Source of the DNA: Xylanimonas cellulosilytica DSM 15894
Lineage (GTDB): Bacteria > Actinomycetota > Actinomycetes > Actinomycetales > Cellulomonadaceae
Direction of reading: 5' to 3'
DNA: 64,000 nucleotides
Assembly (NCBI RefSeq): GCF_000024965.1
Contig: NC_013530.1
Span: 682,001-746,000, forward strand
Shown here: positions 16,884 to 26,578 of the stretch, piece after piece
How positions within the stretch are numbered: position 1 is the first letter of the stretch
Layout: each line of letters starts with the position of its first letter
Made by a program: the position numbers and the translations under genes
The notes under the pieces: model-generated
What the model saw: the letters and a program-made list of their open reading frames with translations, nothing else
Databases searched by the model: none
What the model was told of the DNA's origin: nothing

Positions 16884-17458
16884 TGACCGAGACCGCTCTC
16901 GAGGCTCCGGCCACGCCGCGCCTCAAGCAGAAGTACCGCGAGGAGATCCTGGTCGCGCTCCGCGAGGAGTTCGGCTACCCGAACGTCACCCTGGTTCCCG
17001 GTCTGACGAAGATCGTCGTGAACATGGGTGTCGGTGACGCTGCCAAGGACTCGAAGCTCATCGAGGGCGCGATCCGCGACCTGACCGCGATCACCGGTCA
17101 GAAGCCGCAGGTCACCAAGGCCCGCAAGTCGATCGCCCAGTTCAAGCTGCGCGAGGGTATGCCGATCGGCGCCCACGTGACGCTGCGCGGCGACCGCATG
17201 TGGGAGTTCCTCGACCGCCTGCTGTCGATCGCCCTGCCCCGAATCCGTGACTTCCGCGGCCTGTCGCCCAAGCAGTTCGACGGCCACGGCAACTACACGT
17301 TCGGCCTCACGGAGCAGTCGATGTTCCACGAGATCGACCAGGACAAGATCGACCGCGTCCGCGGTATGGACATCACGGTCGTGACCACGGCGAACACCGA
17401 CGACGAGGGCCGTTCGCTGCTCCGCCGTCTCGGCTTCCCCTTCAAGGAGGAGAACTGA
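16883..17458 (+). CDS. rplE: 50S ribosomal protein L5
   Basis: 191 aa; binds 5S rRNA and contacts P-site tRNA. Motifs include [11 protein letters not shown] near the N-terminus, [21 protein letters not shown] mid-protein and [19 protein letters not shown] at the end. The N-terminal ~12 residues are a variable extension. Confidence 0.97.
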   Translation: MTETALEAPATPRLKQKYREEILVALREEFGYPNVTLVPGLTKIVVNMGVGDAAKDSKLIEGAIRDLTAITGQKPQVTKARKSIAQFKLREGMPIGAHVTLRGDRMWEFLDRLLSIALPRIRDFRGLSPKQFDGHGNYTFGLTEQSMFHEIDQDKIDRVRGMDITVVTTANTDDEGRSLLRRLGFPFKEEN

Positions 17459-17459
17459 C

Positions 17460-17645
17460 ATGGCGAAGAAGGCCCTGATCAACAAGGCCGCCGCGAAGCC
17501 CAAGTTCGCGGTCCGCGCCTACACCCGGTGCCAGCGCTGCGGCCGACCGCACTCGGTCTACCGTAAGTTCGGCCTGTGCCGTATCTGCGTCCGGGAGATG
17601 GCCCACCGCGGCGAGCTCCCCGGCGTGACCAAGAGCTCCTGGTGA
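17460..17645 (+). CDS. rpsN: 30S ribosomal protein S14, zinc-binding (type Z)
   Basis: 61 aa, the short zinc form. C24, C27, C40 and C43 form the zinc ribbon. Actinobacteria often carry a second, zinc-free S14 induced on zinc starvation; it is not in this window. Starts 1 nt after rplE; a 108-nt gap with a small 6-bp hairpin (17679-17696) separates it from rpsH. Confidence 0.97.
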   Translation: MAKKALINKAAAKPKFAVRAYTRCQRCGRPHSVYRKFGLCRICVREMAHRGELPGVTKSSW

Positions 17646-17753
17646 ACTCGAGCAGCTGGTAACACCTACGACGTCGCAGGTCCTTTCCGGGACCTCAGGA
17701 CACGTTCCTGATGAGCCGGACGGAAACCACGGCGAGGAAGGGCAAGAGCCCAG

Positions 17754-18152
17754 ATGACGATGACTGACCCGATCGCAGACATGCTGACGCGTCTGCGGAA
17801 CGCCAACTCGGCGCACCACGACACCGTGACGATGCCGTCCTCCAAGCTGAAGCTCCACATCGCGGAGATCCTTCAGAAGGAGGGCTACATCACCGGTTTC
17901 GTCGTCGAGGACGCGAAGGTGGGCAAGAACCTCACCATCACCCTGAAGTACGGCCAGAACCGCGAGCGCGCCCTGTCGGGCATCCGCCGCGTCTCGAAGC
18001 CGGGTCTTCGCAAGTACGCGAAGTCGACGGAGCTCCCCAAGGTCCTCGGTGGCCTCGGTGTTGCGATCCTGTCGACCTCCTCCGGCCTCCTCACCGACCG
18101 CCAGGCTCAGGCCAAGGGCGTCGGTGGCGAGGTCCTCGCCTACGTCTGGTAA
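17754..18152 (+). CDS. rpsH: 30S ribosomal protein S8
   Basis: 132 aa; central 16S rRNA binder and, in enterobacteria, the spc-operon repressor. ATG at 17754 gives [20 protein letters not shown], the usual actinobacterial start; the ATG at 17760 is an alternative. The C-terminal [20 protein letters not shown] is complete. Confidence 0.97.
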   Translation: MTMTDPIADMLTRLRNANSAHHDTVTMPSSKLKLHIAEILQKEGYITGFVVEDAKVGKNLTITLKYGQNRERALSGIRRVSKPGLRKYAKSTELPKVLGGLGVAILSTSSGLLTDRQAQAKGVGGEVLAYVW

Positions 18153-18170
18153 TCGGAAAGGAGATAAGCC

Positions 18171-18707
18171 ATGTCTCGAATCGGCAAGATCCCCGTTCCG
18201 GTTCCCGCCGGCGTGGACGTCACCATCTCGGGTGCGCTCGTCACGGTCAAGGGGCCCAAGGGCACCCTCGAGCACGCGGTGCCCGCCCCCATCACGGTCG
18301 CTCAGGAGGACGCCACGCTCGTGGTGTCGCGCCCGAACGACGAGCGTGAGTCCCGTGCGCTGCACGGACTGACCCGCACGCTGCTCGCCAACATCGTCAC
18401 CGGTGTCACGCAGGGCTACGAGAAGAAGCTCGAGATCGTCGGCACGGGTTACCGCGTCACGGCCAAGGGCTCGGACCTCGAGTTCGCGCTCGGCTTCAGC
18501 CACCCGGTGATCGTGTCCGCCCCCGAGGGCATCACGTTCTCGGTCGAGGGCCCCACCAAGTTCACGGTGGCCGGCATCTCGAAGCAGCAGGTCGGCGAGG
18601 TCGCGGCGAACATCCGCAAGATCCGCAAGCCCGAGCCGTACAAGGGCAAGGGCGTGCGATACGCCGGCGAGGTCGTCCGCCGCAAGGTCGGAAAGGCTGG
18701 TAAGTGA
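18171..18707 (+). CDS. rplF: 50S ribosomal protein L6
   Basis: 178 aa, usual length; located near the factor-binding site. [19 protein letters not shown] opens the protein and [19 protein letters not shown] is the conserved C-terminal rRNA-binding segment. Shine-Dalgarno GGAAAGGAGA lies at 18156-18165. Stop overlaps rplR start. Confidence 0.98.
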   Translation: MSRIGKIPVPVPAGVDVTISGALVTVKGPKGTLEHAVPAPITVAQEDATLVVSRPNDERESRALHGLTRTLLANIVTGVTQGYEKKLEIVGTGYRVTAKGSDLEFALGFSHPVIVSAPEGITFSVEGPTKFTVAGISKQQVGEVAANIRKIRKPEPYKGKGVRYAGEVVRRKVGKAGK

Positions 18708-19078
18708 TGGCTATCAAGATCCTGGGCAAGGGCAAGGCCGTCGCCAAGCAGCGTCGTCACCTTCGTCTGCGCAAGAAGATCAGCGGCACCGCCGCTCGTC
18801 CGCGCCTCGTCGTGACGCGCTCGAACCGCCACATGGTGGCGCAGGTCGTCGACGACACGGTCGGCAAGACCGTCGCGTCGGCGTCGACCCTCGAGGCCGA
18901 CCTGCGTGCCTTCGACGGCGACAAGGTGGCCAAGGCCCGCAAGGTCGGCGAGCTCGTCGCCGCGCGCGCCAAGTCTGCCGGCGTCGAGTCCGTCGTCTTC
19001 GACCGCGGCGGCAACAAGTACCACGGCCGTGTCGCTGCCGTCGCTGACGGCGCGCGTGACGCTGGGTTGGCCCTCTGA
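18707..19078 (+). CDS. rplR: 50S ribosomal protein L18
   Basis: 123 aa; 5S rRNA-binding protein. ATG at 18707 overlaps the rplF stop; the in-frame GTG at 18704 adds one residue and is inside the rplF stop region. [20 protein letters not shown] and [12 protein letters not shown] are family motifs. Confidence 0.97.
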   Translation: MAIKILGKGKAVAKQRRHLRLRKKISGTAARPRLVVTRSNRHMVAQVVDDTVGKTVASASTLEADLRAFDGDKVAKARKVGELVAARAKSAGVESVVFDRGGNKYHGRVAAVADGARDAGLAL

Positions 19079-19122
19079 TGGCCGCCGCCGAGAAGACCGA
19101 CCGGAAGATGGAGAACCTCTGA
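19078..19122 (+). CDS. Possible 14-codon ORF between rplR and rpsE
   Basis: ATG at 19078 overlaps the rplR stop and TGA at 19120-19122 overlaps the rpsE ATG, so a 14-residue frame ([14 protein letters not shown]) fills the whole gap with a TGATG junction at each end. It has no recognisable domain and may simply be the rpsE ribosome-binding region (GGAGA at 19110-19114). Confidence 0.25.
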   Translation: MAAAEKTDRKMENL

Positions 19123-19778
19123 TGGCTGCAGGGCAGCGCACCGGCGCCCCCCAGGGCGCCAACGAGAGCAGCAACGACGGACGTCGCAGCAACCGCCGCG
19201 ACGACCGCCGCAACGACCGCCGCGAGGCGGAGAAGTCCGCGTTCGTCGAGCGCGTCGTCACGATCAACCGCGTGTCGAAGGTCGTCAAGGGCGGCCGCCG
19301 CTTCAGCTTCACCGCGCTCGTCGTGGTGGGCGACGGTGACGGCACCGTGGGCGTCGGCTACGGCAAGGCCAAGGAGGTGCCCGCGGCGATCGCCAAGGGT
19401 GTCGAGGAGGCGAAGAAGAACTTCTTCCGCGTCCCCCGCATCCAGGGCACCATCCCGCACCCCACCCAGGGTGAGGCTGCCGCCGGCGTCGTGTTCCTGC
19501 GTCCGGCCTCGCCGGGTACCGGTGTGATCGCCGGTGGCCCGGTGCGCGCCGTGCTGGAGTGCGCGGGCATCCACGACGTCCTGAGCAAGTCGCTCGGCTC
19601 GTCGAACTCGATCAACATCGTCCACGCGACGGTGCAGGCGCTCAAGCAGCTCGAGGAGCCGGCCGCCGTGGCCGCGCGTCGCGGGCTGGCGCTCGAGGAC
19701 GTGGCCCCGGCCGCGCTCCTGCGTGCGCAGGCCGCCGGCATCGCCGCGAAGAAGGACGCTGAGAAGGTGGGTGCCTGA
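19122..19778 (+). CDS. rpsE: 30S ribosomal protein S5
   Basis: 218 aa; mRNA entry-channel protein and accuracy factor. ATG at 19122 with GGAGA upstream is preferred over starts inside rplR. A ~45-residue Arg/Asn/Asp-rich N-terminal extension precedes the core [21 protein letters not shown]; the [14 protein letters not shown] segment is intact. Stop overlaps rpmD start. Confidence 0.97.
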   Translation: MAAGQRTGAPQGANESSNDGRRSNRRDDRRNDRREAEKSAFVERVVTINRVSKVVKGGRRFSFTALVVVGDGDGTVGVGYGKAKEVPAAIAKGVEEAKKNFFRVPRIQGTIPHPTQGEAAAGVVFLRPASPGTGVIAGGPVRAVLECAGIHDVLSKSLGSSNSINIVHATVQALKQLEEPAAVAARRGLALEDVAPAALLRAQAAGIAAKKDAEKVGA

Positions 19779-19960
19779 TGGCTCGTCTCAAGGTGACCCA
19801 GACCAAGTCCGCCATCGGCGGCAAGAAGAACCAGCGCGAGACGCTGCGGACCCTGGGCCTCAAGCGGATCGGTGACACCGCCGTGAAGGAGGACCGTCCC
19901 GAGATCCGCGGCATGGTCAACACGGTCTCGCACCTGGTGACCGTCGAGGAGGTCGACTGA
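19778..19960 (+). CDS. rpmD: 50S ribosomal protein L30
   Basis: 60 aa, usual length. [30 protein letters not shown] (in pieces) matches the family. It overlaps the rpsE stop by one base and is followed 2 nt later by rplO. Confidence 0.97.
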   Translation: MARLKVTQTKSAIGGKKNQRETLRTLGLKRIGDTAVKEDRPEIRGMVNTVSHLVTVEEVD

Positions 19961-19962
19961 CC

Positions 19963-20454
19963 ATGGCTGAGGCCAAGAAGAAGGTGGCTGAGGAGGCCGT
20001 GGCCGAGAAGGTCAACCCCCTCAAGGTCCACCACCTGCGTCCGGCCCCCGGTGCCAAGACCGCCAAGACCCGCGTGGGTCGCGGTGAGGGCTCGAAGGGT
20101 AAGACGGCCGGCCGCGGTACCAAGGGTACGAAGGCTCGCTACCAGGTCCCGCAGCGCTTCGAGGGTGGGCAGATGCCTCTGCACATGCGCCTCCCGAAGC
20201 TCCGTGGCTTCAAGAACCCGTTCCGCGTCGAGTTCCAGGTCGTGAACCTGGACAAGCTCGCCGCGCTGTACCCCGAGGGTGGCTCCGTCACCGTCGAGGA
20301 CCTCGTCGCCAAGGGCGCGGTCCGCAAGGGCCAGCCGGTGAAGGTGCTCGGCACGGGTGAGATCACCGTCAAGCTGGACGTCGCGGTCGACGCGCTGTCC
20401 GGCTCCGCCAAGGACAAGATCCTTGGCGCCGGCGGCTCGGTCTCGGAGGACTGA
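19963..20454 (+). CDS. rplO: 50S ribosomal protein L15
   Basis: 163 aa; late assembly protein. A Lys/Ala/Glu-rich N-terminal extension of ~18 residues precedes the core [36 protein letters not shown] (in pieces). Last gene of the spc operon; a terminator follows. Confidence 0.97.
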   Translation: MAEAKKKVAEEAVAEKVNPLKVHHLRPAPGAKTAKTRVGRGEGSKGKTAGRGTKGTKARYQVPQRFEGGQMPLHMRLPKLRGFKNPFRVEFQVVNLDKLAALYPEGGSVTVEDLVAKGAVRKGQPVKVLGTGEITVKLDVAVDALSGSAKDKILGAGGSVSED

Positions 20455-20462
20455 CAGCACCG

Positions 20463-20500
20463 CACAGGGCCGGTGGCGCGATGGCGCCCCCGGCCCTGTG
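20463..20500 (+). terminator. Terminator after rplO
   Basis: CACAGGGCCGG at 20463-20473 pairs perfectly with 20490-20500; an inner GGCGC/GCGCC extends the stem. No U-tract. Confidence 0.75.
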
Positions 20501-20547
20501 TGCTGTCGCCGAGAGCCGGGGGTGGCGTACCTACCCCGACTTCCACA

Positions 20548-20553
20548 TAGAAT
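20548..20553 (+). promoter_or_regulatory. Probable -10 box of secY-adk-map
   Basis: TAGAAT between the rplO terminator and secY, giving a leader of about 175 nt. No clear -35. It suggests secY-adk-map is a separate transcript from the spc operon. Confidence 0.45.
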
Positions 20554-20731
20554 CCACTGCGGTCCTGCCTGTGCCTCGCGGCACGGTACAGCGGTCCGGG
20601 TCACCGACCCGGTCCGGACCGCGTCCATCCGGCGCCGACGGCGGCGGGCGCAAGCCTCGCCGACGACGACGCCACACCTCGCCGGGGGGCCCGGCGACAC
20701 GACCACCCGCCTCGGCGGGCCAGGAGGATAG

Positions 20732-22030
20732 GTGCTCAGCGCATTCGCCCGGGCTTTCCGGACGCCCGACCTGCGGCGCAAGCTGCTGTTCACGATCGCG
20801 ATCATGGCGATCTTCCGCGTCGGCTCGTTCATCCCGACGCCGGGCGTGAACTACACGAACGTCCGCCAGTGCATCGACCAGACCGCGGGCGGCACGTCGC
20901 TCCTCGGGCTCGTCAACACCTTCAGCGGTGGTGCGCTGCTGCAGCTCTCGGTCTTCGCGCTCGGCATCATGCCGTACATCACCGCGAGCATCATCATCCA
21001 GCTCCTGCGCGTCGTGATCCCTCGTTTCGAGGTCCTCCACAAGGAGGGCCAGGCCGGCCAGGCCAAGCTCACGCAGTACACCCGGTACCTGTCGATCGCG
21101 CTCGCGATCCTGCAGTCCACGACCGTCATCACGACGGCGCGCCAGGGCCTGCTGTTCCCGGGCTGCACCCTCGACGTCATCGCCGACCGCTCCGTGGTGA
21201 CGATGCTGCTCATGGTCATCACCATGACCGCGGGTACCGGCCTGATCATGTGGCTGGGCGAGCTCATCACCGAGCGCGGCGTCGGCAACGGCATGTCGCT
21301 GCTCATCTTCACCTCGATCGCCGCCAGCTTCCCGGCCGGCCTGTGGTCGGTCATGGGCGGCAGCAACGGCATCCGCAACATCATCATCGTGGTCGCGGTC
21401 GTCGTCGTCGTCATCGGCCTCGTCGTCTACGTCGAGCAGTCCCAGCGCCGCGTGCCCGTCCAGTACGCGAAGCGCATGGTGGGCCGCCGCATGTACGGCG
21501 GGACGAGCACCTACATCCCGATCAAGATCAACATGGCCGGTGTGATCCCGGTGATCTTCGCGTCGTCGATCCTGTCGATCCCGACGCTCATCGCGCAGTT
21601 CGGCAACCAGGAGGCCGGCTGGGTCCAGTGGGTCGGCGACCACCTCGCCGCGCAGGACGCGCCCCTCTACATCGCGATGTACTCGTTGCTGATCCTGTTC
21701 TTCTGCTTCTTCTACACGTCGATCACGTTCAACCCGGACGAGGTCGCGGACAACATGAAGAAGTACGGCGGCTTCATCCCCGGCATCCGGGCGGGCCGAC
21801 CGACCGCGGAGTACCTGGACTTCGTGAGCAACCGCATCACGTCGGCCGGCTCGCTGTACCTCGTGGTCATCGCACTCATCCCGACGCTCATGGTCGTGTT
21901 CCTCGGAATCTCCCAGAACCTTCCGTTCGGCGGTGCGTCGATCCTGATCATCGTCGGCGTCGGCCTCGAGACGGTGAAGCAGATCGACTCGCAGCTGCAG
22001 CAGCGTCACTACGAAGGGTTCCTCCGTTGA
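20732..22030 (+). CDS. secY: Preprotein translocase subunit SecY
   Basis: 432 aa, ten membrane-spanning segments; the protein-conducting channel of the Sec system. GTG at 20732 after CAGGAGGA (20721-20728). Features seen are LRRKLLFTIAIMAIFRVGSFIP (TM1), the plug-region LVNTFSGGALLQLSVFALGIMPYI, and the cytoplasmic loop HKEGQAGQAKLTQYTRYL. The stop overlaps the adk start, so the two are coupled. Confidence 0.98.
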   Translation: MLSAFARAFRTPDLRRKLLFTIAIMAIFRVGSFIPTPGVNYTNVRQCIDQTAGGTSLLGLVNTFSGGALLQLSVFALGIMPYITASIIIQLLRVVIPRFEVLHKEGQAGQAKLTQYTRYLSIALAILQSTTVITTARQGLLFPGCTLDVIADRSVVTMLLMVITMTAGTGLIMWLGELITERGVGNGMSLLIFTSIAASFPAGLWSVMGGSNGIRNIIIVVAVVVVVIGLVVYVEQSQRRVPVQYAKRMVGRRMYGGTSTYIPIKINMAGVIPVIFASSILSIPTLIAQFGNQEAGWVQWVGDHLAAQDAPLYIAMYSLLILFFCFFYTSITFNPDEVADNMKKYGGFIPGIRAGRPTAEYLDFVSNRITSAGSLYLVVIALIPTLMVVFLGISQNLPFGGASILIIVGVGLETVKQIDSQLQQRHYEGFLR

Positions 22031-22662
22031 CAGAGAACGTCCCCTCGCGCCACGACCTGCACCCCGCCTCCGGCCCTGAGGGCCGCGCGACGCGCCTGCT
22101 GATCATGGGCCCCCAGGGCTCCGGCAAGGGCACGCAGGCGGCACGCCTGGCCGAGGTCTTCGAGATCCCCGCGATCTCCACCGGTGACATCTTCCGCGCC
22201 AACATCAAGGGCAACACCGAGCTGGGCCGGCTGGCGCAGGAGTACACGAACAAGGGCGAGCTCGTCCCCGACGAGGTCACCGACTCGATGGTCCGCGACC
22301 GGCTCGGCCAGGAGGACGCTCGCGAGGGCTTCATCCTCGACGGCTACCCGCGCAACGCGCACCAGGTCGAGGCGCTCGACGCCGTCCTGACGGACCTGGG
22401 TTGGTCGCTCGACGGCGTCATCGAGCTCACCGCGGACCGTGACGAGCTGCTGAGCCGCATCGCCAAGCGCGCCGAGCTCGAGGGCCGCGCGGACGACACC
22501 GAGGAGGCCATCGCCCGCCGCCTCGACATCTACGCGGAGCAGACCGCTCCGCTGACCGCCGCCTACGGTGAGCGCGGCCTGCTGGTGCAGGTCGACGGCA
22601 TCGGCGAGGTGGCGGAGGTGACCGACCGGATCGTGGCCGGTCTCCAGGCGCAGTTCGGCTGA
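22027..22662 (+). CDS. adk: Adenylate kinase
   Basis: 211 aa; interconverts AMP+ATP and 2 ADP. The best start is a TTG at 22027 overlapping the secY TGA, with GAAGGG at 22014-22019; the only nearby ATG (22105) would begin inside the first beta strand. This gives a ~22-residue N-terminal extension. The P-loop is GPQGSGKGT (28-36), with Pro-Gln where GAPGAGKGT is usual. AMP-binding STGDIFR and the GYPRN segment are present. The LID is the short zinc-free type. Confidence 0.95.
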   Translation: MTENVPSRHDLHPASGPEGRATRLLIMGPQGSGKGTQAARLAEVFEIPAISTGDIFRANIKGNTELGRLAQEYTNKGELVPDEVTDSMVRDRLGQEDAREGFILDGYPRNAHQVEALDAVLTDLGWSLDGVIELTADRDELLSRIAKRAELEGRADDTEEAIARRLDIYAEQTAPLTAAYGERGLLVQVDGIGEVAEVTDRIVAGLQAQFG

Positions 22663-22751
22663 ACCCGAAGGTGCAGCGGAGGGTGGAGGCCGAGGAACGA
22701 GGCATCCGCCCGGAGCGGAACCGCAGGGTTCAGACGAGAGAGGAACTGCTG

Positions 22752-23618
22752 ATGGTTCTCGGTCGTGAGCGCGTCGAGCTCAAGACGCTCGAGCAGGTGC
22801 GCGTCATGCGGCGCGCCGGCCTCGTCGTCGCCGACGTGCTCGCGGCCGTCAGCGCCGCCGCCCGGCCGGGGGTGACCACGGCCGACCTCGACGACGTCGC
22901 CCGCGGCGTCATCGCGGCGGGCGGGGCGACGTCCAGCTTCCTGGGGTACCACGGGTTCCCCGCGACGATCTGCACCTCCGTCAACGACGAGGTCATCCAC
23001 GGCATCCCCGGCCCGCGCGTCCTGCAGGCCGGGGACGTCGTGTCGGTGGACGCCGGCGCCGTCGTCGACGGCTGGCACGGCGACTCCGCGACGACGTTCG
23101 TCCTGGGTGCCGACGGCGCCCTGCCGCCCGGGTCGCCCGAAGCCGACGCCGATGACGACGCGCTGGTGCGCGCGACGGAGGCCGCCATGTGGGCGGGCAT
23201 CGCCGCGCTCGCCCCGAAGGGCCGGCTGAACGACGTCGGCCGCGCCGTCGAGACCGCCGTCGAGATCGCCTCCGCGGCGTCGGGCGTGCCGTTCGGGATC
23301 GTCGAGGAGTACGTGGGCCACGGGATCGGCTCGGCGATGCACCAGCCGCCGGACGTCCTCAACTACGCGACCTCCGGGCGCGGCCAGGCGCTCAAGACGG
23401 GCATGTGCCTGGCGGTCGAGCCGATGGTGACGCGGGGGAGCGGGGCGACCCGCGAGCTCGCCGACGGCTGGACGGTCGTGACCACGGACGGGTCCCGCTC
23501 GGCGCACTGGGAGCACTCGGTGGCGATCCTCGCGGACGGCATCACCGTGCTGACCGCTCCGGACGGCGGGGCCGAACGGCTCGCGGCGCTCGGCGTCGAC
23601 GTGATCCGCCTGGACTGA
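22752..23618 (+). CDS. map: Methionine aminopeptidase, type I
   Basis: 288 aa; removes the initiator Met in the cytosol. ATG at 22752 with GAGAGGAA upstream; the longer in-frame start at 22671 is unsupported. The metal ligands are D100, D111, the His in GHGIG, the Glu in AVEPMV and the Glu in HWEHSV; His83 (substrate-binding) is also present. It follows adk by 89 nt in the secY-adk-map unit. Confidence 0.97.
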   Translation: MVLGRERVELKTLEQVRVMRRAGLVVADVLAAVSAAARPGVTTADLDDVARGVIAAGGATSSFLGYHGFPATICTSVNDEVIHGIPGPRVLQAGDVVSVDAGAVVDGWHGDSATTFVLGADGALPPGSPEADADDDALVRATEAAMWAGIAALAPKGRLNDVGRAVETAVEIASAASGVPFGIVEEYVGHGIGSAMHQPPDVLNYATSGRGQALKTGMCLAVEPMVTRGSGATRELADGWTVVTTDGSRSAHWEHSVAILADGITVLTAPDGGAERLAALGVDVIRLD

Positions 23619-23682
23619 GCTCCCGCGGCGGGGCGTGAGCCAGCGCACGGCGTTCCGGTTTCCACCTCGTGACGGCGTCGGG

Positions 23683-23688
23683 TAGGCT
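23683..23688 (+). promoter_or_regulatory. Probable -10 box of infA operon
   Basis: TAGGCT at 23683-23688, with TTTCCA at 23659-23664 (18-nt spacer) or TTCCAC one base later (17) as a weak -35. It gives a ~187-nt leader before infA in the 263-nt map-infA gap, where I see no other gene. Confidence 0.55.
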
Positions 23689-23881
23689 GTCCCGCTGGGT
23701 GTAGTCCGCTCGCGCCCTCCTCCGGGTCGCACTGCGAAGTGCGGTTCCGTGGTGGCCGAGCGGCAGCACGCGACATCCCACGTCCCACCACGGTGTCTCG
23801 CCGGCGGCCCCATGCCGCGCGGCGCGACCGGGTTCGCCCGGGGACCGAAGGAAGCAGTCAGGACGAGAGTTAGCGGAGGAC

Positions 23882-24103
23882 ATGGCAAAAAAGGACGGTG
23901 TCATCGAGATCGAGGGCAGCGTGATCGAGGCTCTGCCGAACGCGATGTTCCGCGTGGAGCTGGCCAACGGTCACAAGGTTCTCGCTCACATCTCGGGCAA
24001 GATGCGTCAGCACTACATCCGCATCCTCCCCGAGGACCGGGTCGTGGTGGAGCTGAGCCCGTACGACCTGTCCCGTGGCCGGATCGTCTACCGCTACAAG
24101 TAG
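23882..24103 (+). CDS. infA: Translation initiation factor IF-1
   Basis: 73 aa, the family length; S1-like OB fold that blocks the A site during initiation. [27 protein letters not shown] and the [19 protein letters not shown] segment match the family (in pieces). Shine-Dalgarno GCGGAGGA lies just upstream. Opens the alpha operon. Confidence 0.98.
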   Translation: MAKKDGVIEIEGSVIEALPNAMFRVELANGHKVLAHISGKMRQHYIRILPEDRVVVELSPYDLSRGRIVYRYK

Positions 24104-24234
24104 TCACCCGTCACGTCCGTCCGGGTCTCCGGGCGGATCCACCCCTCAACCACGCCGACTCCCGCGGCAGCAGCAGCGGGGTCCTCGCACAGCGGTGACG
24201 GCAGTGCGAGGCCGAGGCGGCGAAGGAAAGAACC

Positions 24235-24348
24235 ATGAAGGTCAAGCCCAGCGTCAAGAAGATCTGCGACAAGTGCAAGGTGATCCGCCGGCACGGTCGC
24301 GTCATGGTGATCTGCGAGAACCTGCGCCACAAGCAGCGTCAGGGCTGA
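24235..24348 (+). CDS. rpmJ: 50S ribosomal protein L36 (zinc form)
   Basis: 37 aa, full length. ATG at 24235 after GAAGGAAAG. Product begins [20 protein letters not shown]11, C14, C27 and H32 form the zinc site, so this is the zinc-bound (C+) type. Lies between infA and rpsM as in most bacteria. Confidence 0.97.
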   Translation: MKVKPSVKKICDKCKVIRRHGRVMVICENLRHKQRQG

Positions 24349-24365
24349 GCAGCATCATGAACACC

Positions 24366-24413
24366 GGTGGTTGAGCCTGTCGAAACCCTTGGGTTGAGCC
24401 AGTCGAAACCACC
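24366..24413. repeat. Palindromic repeat locus 1 (between rpmJ and rpsM)
   Basis: Two direct copies of GGTTGAGCC(T/A)GTCGAAACC in tandem, flanked by GGT on the left and ACC on the right, so the block starts GGTGGTT and ends AACCACC like the family at the other four loci. It occupies part of the 198-nt gap inside the ribosomal alpha operon. Confidence 0.85.
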
Positions 24414-24546
24414 ACCCAGCGCATCGCCACAAAGCCGCTCCTGACCCAGGAGGCGGTGGAACCCTCGGCCCGGAGGCCGGGGCCCGCAAGCCCGCGGGAC
24501 GACGATGCGGAAGACCTCCGGTGAAGTCACAGGAGCCGTCAGGCAC

Positions 24547-24921
24547 ATGGCACGTCTTATCGGCGTCGACCTCCCCCGCGAGAAGCGGGTCGAGATCGCG
24601 CTCACCTACATCTACGGCGTCGGCCGTACCCGCGCGTCGCAGACGCTCGAGGCGACGGGCATCAGCCCGGACGTCCGCGTCAAGGACCTCGACGACGCGC
24701 AGCTCGTCGCTCTCCGCGACTACCTCGAGGGCAGCTTCAAGCTCGAGGGTGACCTCCGCCGCGAGGTTGCCGCCGACATCCGCCGCAAGGTGGAGATCGG
24801 CACCTACCAGGGTCTGCGCCACCGTCGCGGGCTGCCGGTGCGCGGTCAGCGCACGAAGACCAACGCGCGTACCCGCAAGGGTCCGAAGCGCACCGTCGCG
24901 GGCAAGAAGAAGGCCCGCTGA
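24547..24921 (+). CDS. rpsM: 30S ribosomal protein S13
   Basis: 124 aa, usual length; head protein touching P-site tRNA. ATG at 24547 gives [21 protein letters not shown]; the in-frame start at 24505 adds residues that are not family-like. The helix-two-turn-helix GIGxxRA-type [18 protein letters not shown] and basic tail [17 protein letters not shown] are present. A CAGGAG lies 12 nt upstream, a loose spacing. Confidence 0.96.
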   Translation: MARLIGVDLPREKRVEIALTYIYGVGRTRASQTLEATGISPDVRVKDLDDAQLVALRDYLEGSFKLEGDLRREVAADIRRKVEIGTYQGLRHRRGLPVRGQRTKTNARTRKGPKRTVAGKKKAR

Positions 24922-24962
24922 CGCGCCGTCAGCGACCCAGGATTTAGGAGAGAACGAAGCAC

Positions 24963-25370
24963 ATGCCTCCCAAGACTCGTGCCGCCGCCGGCACGCGCAA
25001 GCCGCGCCGCAAGGACAAGAAGAACGTCCCGCTCGGCCAGGCGCACATCAAGAGCACGTTCAACAACACGATCGTCTCGATCACCGACCCGACCGGTGCC
25101 GTGATCGCGTGGGCCTCTGCCGGCCACGTCGGCTTCAAGGGTTCGCGCAAGTCGACGCCGTTCGCCGCGCAGCTCGCCGCCGAGTCGGCCGCCCGCCGCG
25201 CCCAGGAGCACGGTGTCAAGAAGGTCGACGTCTTCGTCAAGGGCCCGGGTTCCGGTCGTGAGACCGCCATCCGCTCCCTGCAGGCGACCGGCCTCGAGGT
25301 CGGCTCGATCCAGGACGTGACGCCCCAGGCGCACAACGGCGTTCGCCCGCCGAAGCGCCGCCGCGTCTGA
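24963..25370 (+). CDS. rpsK: 30S ribosomal protein S11
   Basis: 135 aa, usual length; platform protein near the mRNA exit. The [20 protein letters not shown] segment and C-terminal [18 protein letters not shown] are hallmarks. rpsD, which follows rpsK in many bacteria including mycobacteria, is absent; rpoA is next after a 151-nt gap with two hairpins. Confidence 0.97.
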   Translation: MPPKTRAAAGTRKPRRKDKKNVPLGQAHIKSTFNNTIVSITDPTGAVIAWASAGHVGFKGSRKSTPFAAQLAAESAARRAQEHGVKKVDVFVKGPGSGRETAIRSLQATGLEVGSIQDVTPQAHNGVRPPKRRRV

Positions 25371-25380
25371 CCTTCCCGAC

Positions 25381-25410
25381 CGGCTCGGGCACCCTGCGGT
25401 GCCCGAGCCG
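25381..25410 (+). terminator. Hairpin 1 between rpsK and rpoA
   Basis: A perfect 13-bp stem, CGGCTCGGGCACC at 25381-25393 with 25398-25410, and a CTGC tetraloop. It is terminator-like without a U-tract. Confidence 0.65.
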
Positions 25411-25419
25411 ATCGACCCT

Positions 25420-25451
25420 GGCCGGGCGGACGAGGCTCGTCCGTCCCGGCC
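25420..25451 (+). other. Hairpin 2 between rpsK and rpoA
   Basis: GGCCGGG (25420-25426) plus CGGACGA pairs with TCGTCCG and CCCGGCC (to 25451) with one bulged T. It follows hairpin 1 by 9 nt. Confidence 0.55.
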
Positions 25452-25521
25452 GCTGCGAGTCGATGTCCCGCGCAACCTGTGATGCGTCAAATAGCGGACG
25501 CACACCGAAAGGACAAGCACA

Positions 25522-26526
25522 GTGCTGATCGCACAGCGCCCCACCCTGACCGAAGAGGTCATCTCGGAGAACCGCACCCGGTTTGCCATCGAGCCGCTGG
25601 AGCCGGGCTTCGGCTACACGCTCGGCAACTCGCTGCGCCGGACCCTGCTGTCGTCCATCCCGGGCGCGGCCGTCACCTCCATCCGCATCGACGGTGTGCT
25701 CCACGAGTTCACCACCGTGCCGGGGGTGAAGGAGGACGTCACCGAGATCATCCTCAACATCAAGAACCTCGTGGTCTCCTCGGAGAACGACGAGCCGGTC
25801 GTCATGTACCTGCGCAAGCAGGGTGCCGGGGCTGTCACCGCCGCGGACATCGTCCCGCCGGCGGGCGTCGAGGTGCACAACCCCGACCTGCACATCGCCA
25901 CGCTGAACGACAAGGGCAAGCTCGAGATCGAGCTGACCGTCGAGCGTGGCCGTGGCTACGTCTCCGCCGCCCAGAACAAGTCGCTGGACGCCGAGATCGG
26001 CCGCATCCCGGTCGACTCGATCTACTCGCCGGTCCTCAAGGTCACGTACAAGGTCGAGGCCACCCGTGTGGAGCAGCGCACGGACTTCGACAAGCTGATC
26101 GTCGACGTCGAGACGAAGCCGGCCATCACGCCGCGCGACGCGCTCGCCTCCGCCGGCAAGACGCTCGTCGAGCTGTTCGGCCTCGCCCGCGAGCTGAACG
26201 TCGAGGCCGAGGGCATCGAGATCGGCCCGTCGCCGACGGACTCCGCGCTGGCCGCGGACCTGGCGCTGCCGATCGAGGAGCTCAACCTCACGATCCGCTC
26301 GTACAACTGCCTCAAGCGCGAGGGCATCCACCAGGTCGGTGAGCTCGTCGCGCGCAGCGAGGCGGACCTGCTCGACATCCGTAACTTCGGTGCGAAGTCG
26401 ATCAACGAGGTCAAGGAGAAGCTGGCCGAGCTCGGCCTGGCGCTCAAGGACTCGCCGCTCGACTTCGACCCGTCCGCCTCGTTCTACGACGGCGGCGACG
26501 ACACGGCGTACGACGAGCAGTACTGA
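25522..26526 (+). CDS. rpoA: RNA polymerase alpha subunit
   Basis: 334 aa. GTG at 25522 after GAAAGGA. The N-terminal dimerisation domain carries [28 protein letters not shown] (in pieces). The C-terminal domain begins near residue 250, with [20 protein letters not shown] and [20 protein letters not shown] contacting UP elements and activators. The tail is acidic. Confidence 0.98.
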   Translation: MLIAQRPTLTEEVISENRTRFAIEPLEPGFGYTLGNSLRRTLLSSIPGAAVTSIRIDGVLHEFTTVPGVKEDVTEIILNIKNLVVSSENDEPVVMYLRKQGAGAVTAADIVPPAGVEVHNPDLHIATLNDKGKLEIELTVERGRGYVSAAQNKSLDAEIGRIPVDSIYSPVLKVTYKVEATRVEQRTDFDKLIVDVETKPAITPRDALASAGKTLVELFGLARELNVEAEGIEIGPSPTDSALAADLALPIEELNLTIRSYNCLKREGIHQVGELVARSEADLLDIRNFGAKSINEVKEKLAELGLALKDSPLDFDPSASFYDGGDDTAYDEQY

Positions 26527-26544
26527 CATTCCCTGCTTCGGCAG

Positions 26545-26578
26545 CCCCGCCGGCGCGGCCTAGCGCCGCGCGGCGGGG
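26545..26578 (+). other. Hairpin between rpoA and rplQ
   Basis: A near-perfect GC-rich stem, CCCCGCCG... at 26545-26559 with ...CGGCGGGG ending 26578, one bulged base, and a CTAG-centred loop. It may reduce read-through into rplQ or stabilise the rpoA 3' end. Confidence 0.55.
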
